A stretch of 64,000 nucleotides of DNA from Streptomyces chartreusis (GTDB lineage Bacteria > Actinomycetota > Actinomycetes > Streptomycetales > Streptomycetaceae): positions 6,014,001-6,078,000 of the forward strand of contig NZ_CP023689.1 of NCBI RefSeq assembly GCF_008704715.1, given 5' to 3'. Both the position numbers and the translations under genes were made by a program. The notes beneath the pieces are model-generated. The model saw nothing but the letters and a program-made list of their open reading frames with translations. It did no database searches and was not told the DNA's origin. This document shows positions 57,167 through 64,000 of the stretch, piece by piece; positions within the stretch are counted from its first letter, which is position 1, and the number at the start of each line of letters is the position of its first letter.

Positions 57167-58960
57167 GTGACTACCACCGCCGCCTCCTCCTCGCACCATC
57201 TGTCCCCCGCCTTCCCCGGCCGCGCCCCCTGGGGCACCGCCAGCAAGCTGCGTGCCTGGCAGCAGGGCGCGATGGAGAAGTACATCCAGGAGCAGCCGCG
57301 TGACTTCCTCGCGGTCGCCACGCCGGGCGCCGGCAAGACGACCTTCGCCCTCACCCTGGCCTCCTGGCTGCTGCACCACCATGTCGTGCAGCAGGTCACC
57401 GTGGTCGCGCCGACCGAGCACCTGAAGAAGCAGTGGGCGGAGGCGGCGGCGCGCATAGGCATCAAGCTCGACCCGGAGTACAGCGCGGGCCCGCTCGGCA
57501 AGGACTACCACGGCGTCGCCGTGACCTACGCCGGTGTCGGCGTACGGCCCATGCTGCACCGCAACCGCGTCGAGCAGCGCAAGACCCTCGTCATCCTCGA
57601 CGAGATCCACCACGCCGGTGACTCCAAGTCGTGGGGCGAGGCCTGCCTCGAGGCGTTCGAACCCGCCACGCGGCGACTCGCCCTCACCGGTACGCCCTTC
57701 CGGTCCGACACCAACCCCATCCCCTTCGTCACGTACGAGGAGGGGAACGACGGGATCCGGCGGTCCGCCGCCGACTACACGTACGGATACGGCAACGCGC
57801 TCGCCGACCACGTAGTCCGCCCGGTCATCTTCCTGAGCTACAGCGGCAACATGCGCTGGCGCACCAAGGCCGGTGACGAGATCGCCGCGCGGCTCGGTGA
57901 GCCCATGACCAAGGACGCCGTCTCCCAGGCCTGGCGCACCGCCCTCGACCCGCGCGGCGAGTGGATGCCGAGTGTGCTGCGCGCCGCCGACCAGCGGCTG
58001 ACCGAGGTCAGGAAGGGCATCCCGGACGCCGGCGCCCTCGTCATTGCCTCCGACCAGGACTCCGCGCGCGCCTACGCCAAGCTCATCCGCGAGATCACCG
58101 GCAGCAAGGCGACCCTGGTGCTCTCCGACGACGCCGGGGCGTCCAAGCGGATCGACGACTTCAGCGGCAGCAACGACCGCTGGATGGTCGCCGTCCGCAT
58201 GGTGTCCGAGGGCGTCGACGTGCCCCGGCTGGCGGTGGGGGTGTACGCCACCACCATCTCCACGCCCCTCTTCTTCGCCCAGGCCGTCGGCCGTTTCGTA
58301 CGGTCCCGGCGGCGCGGCGAGACCGCGTCCGTGTTCCTGCCCACCGTCCCCGACCTGCTCACCTTCGCCAACGAGATGGAGGTGGAACGGGACCACGCCC
58401 TCGACAAGCCGAAGAAGGAGGGCGAGGAGGACCCGTACGCCGAGTCCGAGAAGGAGATGGAGGAGGCGAACAAGGAGCAGGACGAGGACACCGGCGAGCA
58501 GGAGCAGTTCTCCTTCGAGGCGCTGGAGTCCGAGGCCGTCTTCGACCGGGTCCTCTACGACGGTGCCGAGTTCGGCATGCAGGCCCACCCCGGCAGCGAG
58601 GAGGAGCAGGACTACCTCGGGATCCCGGGGCTGCTGGAGCCCGACCAGGTGCAGATGCTGCTCCAGAAGCGGCAGGCGCGGCAGATCGCGCACAGCCGCA
58701 AGAAGCCGGACTCCGAGGCGGATCTGCTGGAGCTGCCCGCCGAGCGGCGGCCCGTCGTCTCGCACAAGGAGATGATGGAGCTGCGCAAGCAGCTCAACAC
58801 GATGGTCAGTGCGTATGTGCATCAGAGCGGGAAGCCGCACGGGGTGATCCATACCGAGCTGCGACGGGTGTGCGGGGGGCCGCCGAGTGCGGAGGCCACT
58901 GCCGGGCAGTTGCGGCAGCGGATCGCCAAGGTCCAGGAGTGGGCCACGCGGATGAAGTAA
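57167..58960 (+). CDS. Superfamily 2 DEAH-type helicase
   Basis: This 597-aa ATP-dependent helicase-like protein has Walker A (ATPGAGKTTFAL), motif II DEIH (LVILDEIHHAG), motif III LTGTPF and the C-terminal motif VI QAVGRFVRSRRRG. An acidic linker (EEDPYAESEKEMEEANKEQD) and a basic C-terminal helix region follow. I chose GTG 57167 (MTTTAASSSHHLSPAF) with GGAG upstream; an upstream TTG at 57125 is possible. It is a conserved Streptomyces protein related to type III restriction and RAD25-like helicases. Its cellular role is unknown. Confidence 0.85.
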   Translation: MTTTAASSSHHLSPAFPGRAPWGTASKLRAWQQGAMEKYIQEQPRDFLAVATPGAGKTTFALTLASWLLHHHVVQQVTVVAPTEHLKKQWAEAAARIGIKLDPEYSAGPLGKDYHGVAVTYAGVGVRPMLHRNRVEQRKTLVILDEIHHAGDSKSWGEACLEAFEPATRRLALTGTPFRSDTNPIPFVTYEEGNDGIRRSAADYTYGYGNALADHVVRPVIFLSYSGNMRWRTKAGDEIAARLGEPMTKDAVSQAWRTALDPRGEWMPSVLRAADQRLTEVRKGIPDAGALVIASDQDSARAYAKLIREITGSKATLVLSDDAGASKRIDDFSGSNDRWMVAVRMVSEGVDVPRLAVGVYATTISTPLFFAQAVGRFVRSRRRGETASVFLPTVPDLLTFANEMEVERDHALDKPKKEGEEDPYAESEKEMEEANKEQDEDTGEQEQFSFEALESEAVFDRVLYDGAEFGMQAHPGSEEEQDYLGIPGLLEPDQVQMLLQKRQARQIAHSRKKPDSEADLLELPAERRPVVSHKEMMELRKQLNTMVSAYVHQSGKPHGVIHTELRRVCGGPPSAEATAGQLRQRIAKVQEWATRMK

Positions 58961-59251
58961 GCGGTTCAGAGCGCTGTGCGTGCCGTATATATCAGGACGA
59001 ACGGGCGTGGTCCGTACCGGCCAATGCCCGGATTCTGGACGGAGCCTTCCGCTCAGCGAACCGGCTTCGCTAATGTCCGCCTACGCACACGCCCCGTGGC
59101 AGCGCCGCCGCGGAGCGCAGCCGTGAAGCGACGCGGTCCGGAATGCCGGACCGCAGGCCGATCGGCGGCCTCTGAAGCGCGTCACTGACGGGACTCGGTG
59201 ACGCATCCGTCGCGAGGGGGCTGCCGACCTCACCACTAAGGAGTGGGCGTC
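58961..59251. promoter_or_regulatory. Intergenic region upstream of IclR regulator
   Basis: These 291 bases contain no gene. A perfect 9-bp-arm palindrome GCGGTCCGG-AATG-CCGGACCGC (59133-59154) could be an operator for the regulator or a terminator, and TAATGT at 59071-59076 is a possible -10. The IclR ribosome-binding site AAGGAG is at 59238-59243. Confidence 0.45.
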
Positions 59252-59893
59252 GTGACCGCGGAGACCTCTCAGACGCTCGACCGGGGACTGCGCGTCCTCA
59301 AACTGCTGGCCGATACGGACCACGGGCTGACCGTCACCGAGCTTTCCAACAAACTGGGCGTGAACCGGACCGTTGTGTACCGGCTCCTCGCCACGCTGGA
59401 ACAACACGCCCTCGTACGCCGCGACCTGGGCGGCCGCGCCCGGGTCGGACTCGGGGTGCTGCGACTGGGCCGACAGGTGCACCCTCTGGTGCGCGAGGCC
59501 GCGCTGCCGGCGCTGCGCTCGCTCGCCGAGGACATCGGGGCGACGGCCCATCTGACACTGGTGGACGGCACGGAGGCGCTCGCCGTCGCCGTGGTCGAGC
59601 CGACCTGGACCGACTACCACGTGGCCTACCGGGCCGGCTTCCGGCACCCGCTGGACCGCGGTGCCGCCGGCCGGGCCATACTCTCCGCCCGGCAGCAGCC
59701 GACGGACGAGCCCGGTTACACGCTCACCCACGGTGAGCTGGAGGCAGGAGCGAGCGGGGCCGCCGCGCCGCTGCTCGGGGTGACCGGGGTCGAGGGCAGC
59801 GTGGGCGTGGTGATGCTGGCCGACTCGGTGCCGGAGCGGGTGGGACCGCGCGTCGTGGACGCCGCCAAGGAGGTGGCCGAGGCGCTGCGCTGA
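59252..59893 (+). CDS. IclR-family transcriptional regulator
   Basis: This 213-aa regulator has an N-terminal winged helix (about 8-70: LDRGLRVLKLLADTDHGLTV and NRTVVYRLLATLEQHALVRR) and a shortened effector domain with the family's LTLVDGTEALAVAVVEP and FRHPLDRGAAGRAIL. The GTG at 59252 has AAGGAG eight bases away and is better than GTG 59243. The targets are unknown. The downstream acetyltransferase-racemase pair is a candidate. Confidence 0.86.
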   Translation: MTAETSQTLDRGLRVLKLLADTDHGLTVTELSNKLGVNRTVVYRLLATLEQHALVRRDLGGRARVGLGVLRLGRQVHPLVREAALPALRSLAEDIGATAHLTLVDGTEALAVAVVEPTWTDYHVAYRAGFRHPLDRGAAGRAILSARQQPTDEPGYTLTHGELEAGASGAAAPLLGVTGVEGSVGVVMLADSVPERVGPRVVDAAKEVAEALR

Positions 59894-60027
59894 CGGCAGG
59901 GGTCCGTGATGGATGGTGGCAGAACCGGCTGCTGACGTCGGGGCCGTGACGGGTGGTGGTCGGGCTGTGCGCACGGTGGTGCGTATGCGCTCTAGGCAGG
60001 GCTCGTGCCACCTCCGACACTCGACCC

Positions 60028-60801
60028 ATGACCTCACTCAGCATCCGCACGGTTCACGACGTCGCCGGGTTCGCCGCGGTCGCCGACTACTTCAGCGACG
60101 TATGGCAGACGCCCCGTACCGCACCGCCCTTACTGCCCGAGACGCTGCACAGCATCGCCCACGCGGGCGGGGCCGTGCACGCCGCGTTCGAGGGTGAGCG
60201 GCTCACCGGTGCCTGTGTGGCCGTGTTCGGGCCGCCGCTGACGAGAGAGGTGTACTCCGTGCTGGCCGCCGCTGAGCGGGGGCTCGGGGTGCCGCTCAAG
60301 GAGGCGCAGCGGGCGTGGGCGGTGGAGCTGGGGGCACGCACCATGCGCTGGACCTTCGATCCGCTGGTCGGGCGCAACGCGCGCTTCAACTTCGTCAAGC
60401 TGGGCGCCGAGGGCACCGAGTACCTCGTCGACTTCTACGGCCCCATGGCGGACGGCGTGAACGACGGCGACGAGACCGACCGGCTGGCGGTGACCTGGGA
60501 CCTGATCGAGCCGGGCCGGCACGAAGGCGTCGCGGGCCCCGCCGAGCGCGAGGTCGCGCCCACCACCCACGCGGCCCCCGACGGCGGCCCGCTCGCCCGC
60601 CGCGACCTCTCCGACCGGCACGTCTGGTGCCGGGTGCCGGACGACGTCGTGGCGCTGCGGGCCACCGATCCCCAGCTGGCGCTGCGCTGGCGGCGGGCCG
60701 TACGGGACGTCTTCACGAAGGCTTTCGCGGACGGATTCCTCGCAACGGGTATGTCTCGGGACGGCTGGTACACGCTCACCCGCCGGGAGGCCGCTTCGTG
60801 A
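60028..60801 (+). CDS. GNAT acyltransferase, possible D-amino-acid N-acyltransferase
   Basis: This 257-aa protein starts MTSLSIRTVHDVAGFAAVAD and has the GNAT-like segment GGAVHAAFEGERLTGACVAV and RTMRWTFDPLVGRNARFNFV. It overlaps the racemase gene by four bases. In other bacteria such a pair (GNAT N-succinyltransferase plus N-acyl/succinyl-amino-acid racemase) converts D- to L-amino acids through N-acylated intermediates. That role is inferred from context; the acyl donor cannot be told. Confidence 0.75.
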   Translation: MTSLSIRTVHDVAGFAAVADYFSDVWQTPRTAPPLLPETLHSIAHAGGAVHAAFEGERLTGACVAVFGPPLTREVYSVLAAAERGLGVPLKEAQRAWAVELGARTMRWTFDPLVGRNARFNFVKLGAEGTEYLVDFYGPMADGVNDGDETDRLAVTWDLIEPGRHEGVAGPAEREVAPTTHAAPDGGPLARRDLSDRHVWCRVPDDVVALRATDPQLALRWRRAVRDVFTKAFADGFLATGMSRDGWYTLTRREAAS

Positions 60802-61907
60802 AGCTCGAACGCGTCGAGATCGTCCATGTGGCGATTCCGCTGGTCAGCCCCTTCCGTACGTCCTTCGGCACGATGACGACGAAGGACACCTTCCTGCTGC
60901 ACGTCGTCACCGACACCGCCGAGGGCTGGTCGGAGTTCGCGGCCGACCCCGAGCCGGGGTACTGCTCGGAGTTCGTGGCCGGCGCGGAGATCGTGCTGCG
61001 GGACTTCCTGCTGCCGCGCGTCGCCGCACTCCCCGTGGTCGCCGCGGCCCACCTCGGGCCCGCGACGGACGGCGTCAAGGGGCACGAGCTGGCGAAGGCG
61101 GCACTGGAGACGGCGGTGCTGGACGCGGAGCTGCGGTCGTACGGGATGTCGCTGGCCACGTACCTCGGGGCGGTGCGGGAGCGGGTGCCGGCCGGGGTGT
61201 CGGTCGGGATCCAGCAGACGATCGCCGAGCTGCTGGACGCCGTGGAGGGCTATCTCGCCGAGGGATATGTGCGGATCAAGCTGAAGATCGAGCCGGGGTG
61301 GGACCTCGAACCCGTACGGGCGGTGCGGGACCGCTTCGGGTGGGACCTGCCGCTCCAGGTCGACGCCAACACGGCGTACACGCTCGCGGACGCCGAGCAC
61401 CTGCGACGGCTGGACGACTTCGGGCTGCTGCTGATCGAGGAGCCGCTGGACGAGAACAACCTGTACGCCCATGCCCGCCTCCAGCAGCGCATCACGACGC
61501 CCGTCTGTCTGGACGAGTCCCTGCACAACGCCCGCGACACCGCCTCCGCCATCGCGATGGACGCCTGCCGGGTGGTCAACGTCAAGCCCGCGCGGGTCGG
61601 GGGATACCTGGAGGCGCGGCGGGTGCACGACGTGGCGCACGCGCACGGGGTGCCGGTGTGGTGCGGCGGCATGCTGGAGACGGGGATCGGCCGCGCGCCG
61701 AACCTGGCGCTGGCCGCCCTGCCCGGCTTCACGCTGCCCGGGGACACCTCCGCGTCCAGCCGCTACTTCGCCGAGGACATCACCGAGCCGTTCGTACTGG
61801 TGGACGGGCATCTGCCGGTGCCGCGGACGCCGGGCATCGGGGTGCGGCCGCTGCCGGAGGCCCTGCGGCGCTTCACCCGGGAGCGGCGAGACCTGTACGT
61901 GACCTGA
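60798..61907 (+). CDS. N-acylamino-acid racemase (enolase superfamily, OSBS/MenC-like)
   Basis: This 369-aa enolase-superfamily enzyme has the MenC/NSAR fold. Catalytic lysines are in RIKLKIEPG and NVKPARVGG. Metal ligands are in LQVDANTAY, LIEEPLDENN and CLDESL. Proteins of this family are o-succinylbenzoate synthases, N-acyl- or N-succinyl-amino-acid racemases, or both. Streptomyces generally make menaquinone by the futalosine route, and no men genes are near, which favours the racemase. It is coupled (GTGA) to a GNAT acyltransferase. A deacylase is not adjacent. Confidence 0.83.
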   Translation: MKLERVEIVHVAIPLVSPFRTSFGTMTTKDTFLLHVVTDTAEGWSEFAADPEPGYCSEFVAGAEIVLRDFLLPRVAALPVVAAAHLGPATDGVKGHELAKAALETAVLDAELRSYGMSLATYLGAVRERVPAGVSVGIQQTIAELLDAVEGYLAEGYVRIKLKIEPGWDLEPVRAVRDRFGWDLPLQVDANTAYTLADAEHLRRLDDFGLLLIEEPLDENNLYAHARLQQRITTPVCLDESLHNARDTASAIAMDACRVVNVKPARVGGYLEARRVHDVAHAHGVPVWCGGMLETGIGRAPNLALAALPGFTLPGDTSASSRYFAEDITEPFVLVDGHLPVPRTPGIGVRPLPEALRRFTRERRDLYVT

Positions 61908-61983
61908 CCAGCCCTGGCCCGTGACCTCGGTGGGGCAGCCTGGGCAGCTCCGACCTGCGCCTGGCCGGAAGCCGCCGTCACGT

Positions 61984-61989
61984 TAGATT
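61984..61989 (+). promoter_or_regulatory. -10 hexamer, likely leaderless promoter of Lon-like protease
   Basis: TAGATT lies six bases before the GTG at 61996. Confidence 0.45.
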
Positions 61990-61995
61990 GATCCC

Positions 61996-62787
61996 GTGTT
62001 CTCTCGTCTCACGCGCCCCCGGGCCGTCGCCCTCTGCGCTCTCCCGGTCGTCGCCCTGCTCGCCACGGCGGCCTTCGCGCCACTGCCGTTCTCGCTGACG
62101 CAGCCCGGCCTGACGGCGGACGTGCTGGGCGAGAACAGGGGCGAGCAGGTGATCACGATCTCCGGTGCGCCGACCCGGGACACCACCGGCGAGCTGCGCA
62201 TGACGACGATCGAGGCGACCTCGCCCGACACGGACGTCTCGCTCGGCGACGTGGTCGACGCGTGGTTCAGCACGGACAAGGCGGTCATGCCGCGTGACTC
62301 GGTCTATCCGAGCGGGCGCAGCACGCGTGAGATCGAGCAGTTCAACACCGAGCAGATGCGGGAGTCGCAGGGCGACGCGACCGAGGCCGCGCTGAACTAC
62401 CTCGACCTGAACGACAAGGACGTCAAGGTCACCCTGAAGCTCGCGGACGTGGGCGGCCCCAGCGCCGGTCTCCTCTTCTCCCTCGGCATCATCGACAAGC
62501 TCGACGGCGACGGCACGGGCGGCGACCTCACCGGCGGCCGCACCATCGCCGGCACCGGCACGATCGACCCCGCGGGCAAGGTCGGCGCGGTGGGCGGCGT
62601 CTCCCTGAAGACCCAGGCCGCCAGCCGCGACGGCGCCACGGTCTTCCTGGTCCCCAAGGCCGAATGCGGCGACGCGAAGGCCGAACTCCCCAAGGGCCTG
62701 CGCCTGGTACCGGTCACCACCCTGAAGGGCGCGGTGAACGCCCTGACGGCCCTGCAATCGGGGAAGGGCTCCGTGCCGAGCTGCTAG
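61996..62787 (+). CDS. Membrane Lon-like (S16) protease domain protein
   Basis: This 263-aa protein has one N-terminal helix (ALCALPVVALLATAAFAPLPF) and an outer S16 protease domain. The Ser-Lys dyad is seen in VGGPSAGLLFSLGIID and GGVSLKTQAASRDGATV. It resembles YlbL-type proteins, but the PDZ domain normally between helix and protease is absent or reduced; only about 90 residues separate them. The substrate is unknown. Its stop codon shares the bases CTAG with the stop of the convergent small gene. Confidence 0.82.
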   Translation: MFSRLTRPRAVALCALPVVALLATAAFAPLPFSLTQPGLTADVLGENRGEQVITISGAPTRDTTGELRMTTIEATSPDTDVSLGDVVDAWFSTDKAVMPRDSVYPSGRSTREIEQFNTEQMRESQGDATEAALNYLDLNDKDVKVTLKLADVGGPSAGLLFSLGIIDKLDGDGTGGDLTGGRTIAGTGTIDPAGKVGAVGGVSLKTQAASRDGATVFLVPKAECGDAKAELPKGLRLVPVTTLKGAVNALTALQSGKGSVPSC

Positions 62788-62972
62788 TGCGCGAGCGCTG
62801 TCGTTCGGGGAGTGGCCAGCCGCAGACCCACCTCTACGAGGGTCCAGCCGAGGCGGCTGCGGATGTCATGGGGCTGTCTGATCCGGGCCGCCAGACGGTG
62901 GGCCTCGGCCTGGGCGTGGAGGTCGGCGGCGCGGGCGTGGTGCAGGGCGAGGCGGGTCTCGGGGTGCTGCAT
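62784..62972 (-). CDS. Small conserved-looking protein downstream of ArsR-type regulator
   Basis: This 62-aa basic, helical protein begins MQHPETRLALHHARAADLHA. It starts 15 bases after the regulator's stop, with GAGAGG upstream, so the two are probably co-transcribed. No known domain or transmembrane segment is present. Similar short Ala/His/Arg-rich proteins occur after such regulators in Streptomyces as far as I recall. Confidence 0.6.
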   Translation of the reverse strand: MQHPETRLALHHARAADLHAQAEAHRLAARIRQPHDIRSRLGWTLVEVGLRLATPRTTALAH

Positions 62973-62986
62973 CGGGCTTCGGCCTC

Positions 62987-63571
62987 TCAGTCCGTGCTGA
63001 TGGGGAAGGTTCGGGTCTGCACGCGGATGGTGCTCGCGTCGAGGGCGTCCGCGACATCGGGCCGGTCGCGGTAGCTGTCGATCAAGTCGTGCAGCCTGCC
63101 CGCGAGTTCCTCCGCCAGCTCCGGGGTCAGCCGGAGCGTCATGCTGCTCATGTCCGCGCTGCGGTTCCACGCCTCGGACCACTCCCCGCGCGTACCGAGC
63201 CACGTCGACAGCTCGCGCGTCTGTGTGGTCGCGACCTCGTGCAGGTAGAGGTCGGCGGCGCCGCGCACATCCGGGTTGGGGTCGCGCAGGAGGGCGTCGT
63301 CGAAGCGCAGCCCCTGCACCGCCGCCTTCCACCACCGCTCCCGGCCCTTGCCCCGCTCGGGGTCGTCCTCCACGAAGCCGTGGGCCGCGAGCTGGCGCAG
63401 GTGATAGCTGGTGGCCCCGCTGGACTCGCCCAGTTTCTCGGCGAGCTGGGAGGCGGTGGCCGGTCCGCCGAAGCGCAGGGCGTCGAGCATCTGCATGCGC
63501 AGGGGATGGGCGAGTCCGCGCAGGGAGCGGGCGTCGAGGTCGTGAACCTTGGGCGGGTGGGACTCCGTCAT
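62987..63571 (-). CDS. ArsR-type winged-helix transcriptional regulator
   Basis: This 194-aa protein begins MTESHPPKVHDLDARSLRGL. Its winged helix spans about 14-85, with HPLRMQMLDALRFGGPATAS, then LGESSGATSYHLRQLAAHGF. The C-terminal half is an uncharacterised alpha-rich domain common to helix-turn-helix_20 regulators. No metal-binding cysteine pair is evident. A palindrome lies right upstream, consistent with autorepression. A betaine-type binding protein is encoded upstream on the same strand. Confidence 0.85.
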   Translation of the reverse strand: MTESHPPKVHDLDARSLRGLAHPLRMQMLDALRFGGPATASQLAEKLGESSGATSYHLRQLAAHGFVEDDPERGKGRERWWKAAVQGLRFDDALLRDPNPDVRGAADLYLHEVATTQTRELSTWLGTRGEWSEAWNRSADMSSMTLRLTPELAEELAGRLHDLIDSYRDRPDVADALDASTIRVQTRTFPISTD

Positions 63572-63585
63572 GCATGCAAAGGTAG

Positions 63586-63609
63586 CGTTGCAAAGAATCC
63601 TTTGCAACG
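63586..63609. promoter_or_regulatory. Palindromic operator upstream of ArsR-type regulator
   Basis: CGTTGCAAAG-AATC-CTTTGCAACG is a perfect 10-bp-arm inverted repeat 15 bases from the regulator's start. A further GCAAAGG half-site lies at 63576-63582. It is the probable binding site for the regulator. Confidence 0.6.
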
Positions 63610-63660
63610 GGTTCTTTGGAACTGTCCGGCCCTCAACCCGACCCCCAACTCCCCACCCCC

Positions 63661-64000
63661 CTACTTCACGAACCCCTCCTGCTTCATCCAGTCCAGGGCC
63701 ACCTGGTGCGGGTCCTCGCCGTCGACGTCCACCTTCGCGTTCAGGTCCTGGGCGACGGAGTTGTTCAATTTCTTGGTGATCGGGTCGAGGACGCCCGTGA
63801 TGGCCGGCCACTTCTTCAGGGTCTTGGTGTTGATCACCGGGGCCGCGTTGTAGTTGGGGAAGAAGTGCTTGTCGTCGTCCATGACCACGAGGTTCATGGA
63901 CTTGATGCGGCCGTCCGTCGTGAACACCTCGCCGTAGGTGCACGTCCCCTTGGCGACCTGGGTGTAGATGATGCCGGTGTCCATCTGGGTGATGTTCCCC
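63661..64000 (-). CDS. Glycine-betaine/quaternary-amine ABC substrate-binding protein, C-terminal part
   Basis: Only the last 112 residues are in the window; the gene continues past the right edge. The sequence (GNITQMDTGIIYTQVAKGTC, VFTTDGRI, VMDDDKHFFPNYNAAPVI, ending DWMKQEGFVK) matches OpuAC-type binding proteins, which capture betaine, choline or related osmoprotectants outside the membrane. Ligand-pocket residues are mostly outside the window, so the substrate is not assigned. Confidence 0.82.
   Translation of the reverse strand, partial: GNITQMDTGIIYTQVAKGTCTYGEVFTTDGRIKSMNLVVMDDDKHFFPNYNAAPVINTKTLKKWPAITGVLDPITKKLNNSVAQDLNAKVDVDGEDPHQVALDWMKQEGFVK

Noticed and set aside
60798-61907. 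Menaquinone MenC assignment for the enolase-superfamily gene
   Set aside because: No other men genes nearby, Streptomyces usually use the futalosine pathway, and a GNAT gene is coupled to it.

Overview
This is chromosomal DNA of a Streptomyces or a very close actinomycete. GC content is very high with G/C-biased third positions, GTG and TTG starts are common, and the tmRNA tag ends in ALAA. From memory, the gene order follows the S. coelicolor core segment around SCO2975 to SCO2930, read in reverse; that correspondence is recollection, not a search result. No prophage, insertion sequence or CRISPR array was seen.

Layout. 1-5.7 kb: the N-terminal part of an FHA/FtsK-type ATPase, divergent from two Ser/Thr kinases (pkaA, pkaB). 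5.8-12.4 kb: prfB, a sortase-anchored protein, a small zinc-ribbon membrane protein, ftsE-ftsX, an S41 protease, smpB and ssrA; release factor 2 and both trans-translation components lie close together. 12.5-21.9 kb: a duplicated-domain protein of unknown function, a DUF4232 lipoprotein with a coupled membrane protein, a secreted esterase, a PBP4-type carboxypeptidase, a P450, and a divergent MFS/LysR pair. 22-27 kb: a matA-matB-acyltransferase operon for a poly-N-acetylglucosamine-like exopolysaccharide. 28-31 kb: narK and nnaR (nitrate). 31.6-36.4 kb: a CGNR protein, sigU with its anti-sigma factor, and a HelD-like helicase. 36.5-36.65 kb: a probable structured small RNA. 36.8-46.4 kb: malic enzyme, HU, murA, yqgE, DUF3039, and a sugar ABC operon ending in a GH20 hexosaminidase. 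46.6-53 kb: a divergent xanthine-dehydrogenase-like operon and a SUKH-like protein. 53-57 kb: a second sortase substrate, tRNA-Cys beside a disrupted copy, an MFS exporter and an RHH/Doc toxin-antitoxin pair. 57-64 kb: a DEAH-type helicase, IclR regulator, acetyltransferase plus N-acylamino-acid racemase, Lon-like protease, ArsR-type regulator with a small downstream gene, and the end of a glycine-betaine-type binding protein.

The observations most worth following are: (1) the RNA candidate in the helicase-malic enzyme gap, where an extended -10, a closing stem starting at the predicted +1, a GNRA-capped hairpin and a strong terminator line up over about 135 nt; (2) the xanthine-dehydrogenase-like operon, whose large subunit lacks the usual GGGFGG loop and catalytic GxGE glutamate and whose iron-sulfur subunit has an unusual disordered N-terminus of about 350 residues; (3) a 116-bp tandem duplication that made a second tRNA-Cys with a broken anticodon arm; (4) a Streptomyces interspersed repeat read through as the N-terminus of an ABC permease; and (5) six genes with a -10 hexamer 6-7 nt before the start codon, suggesting leaderless transcripts.
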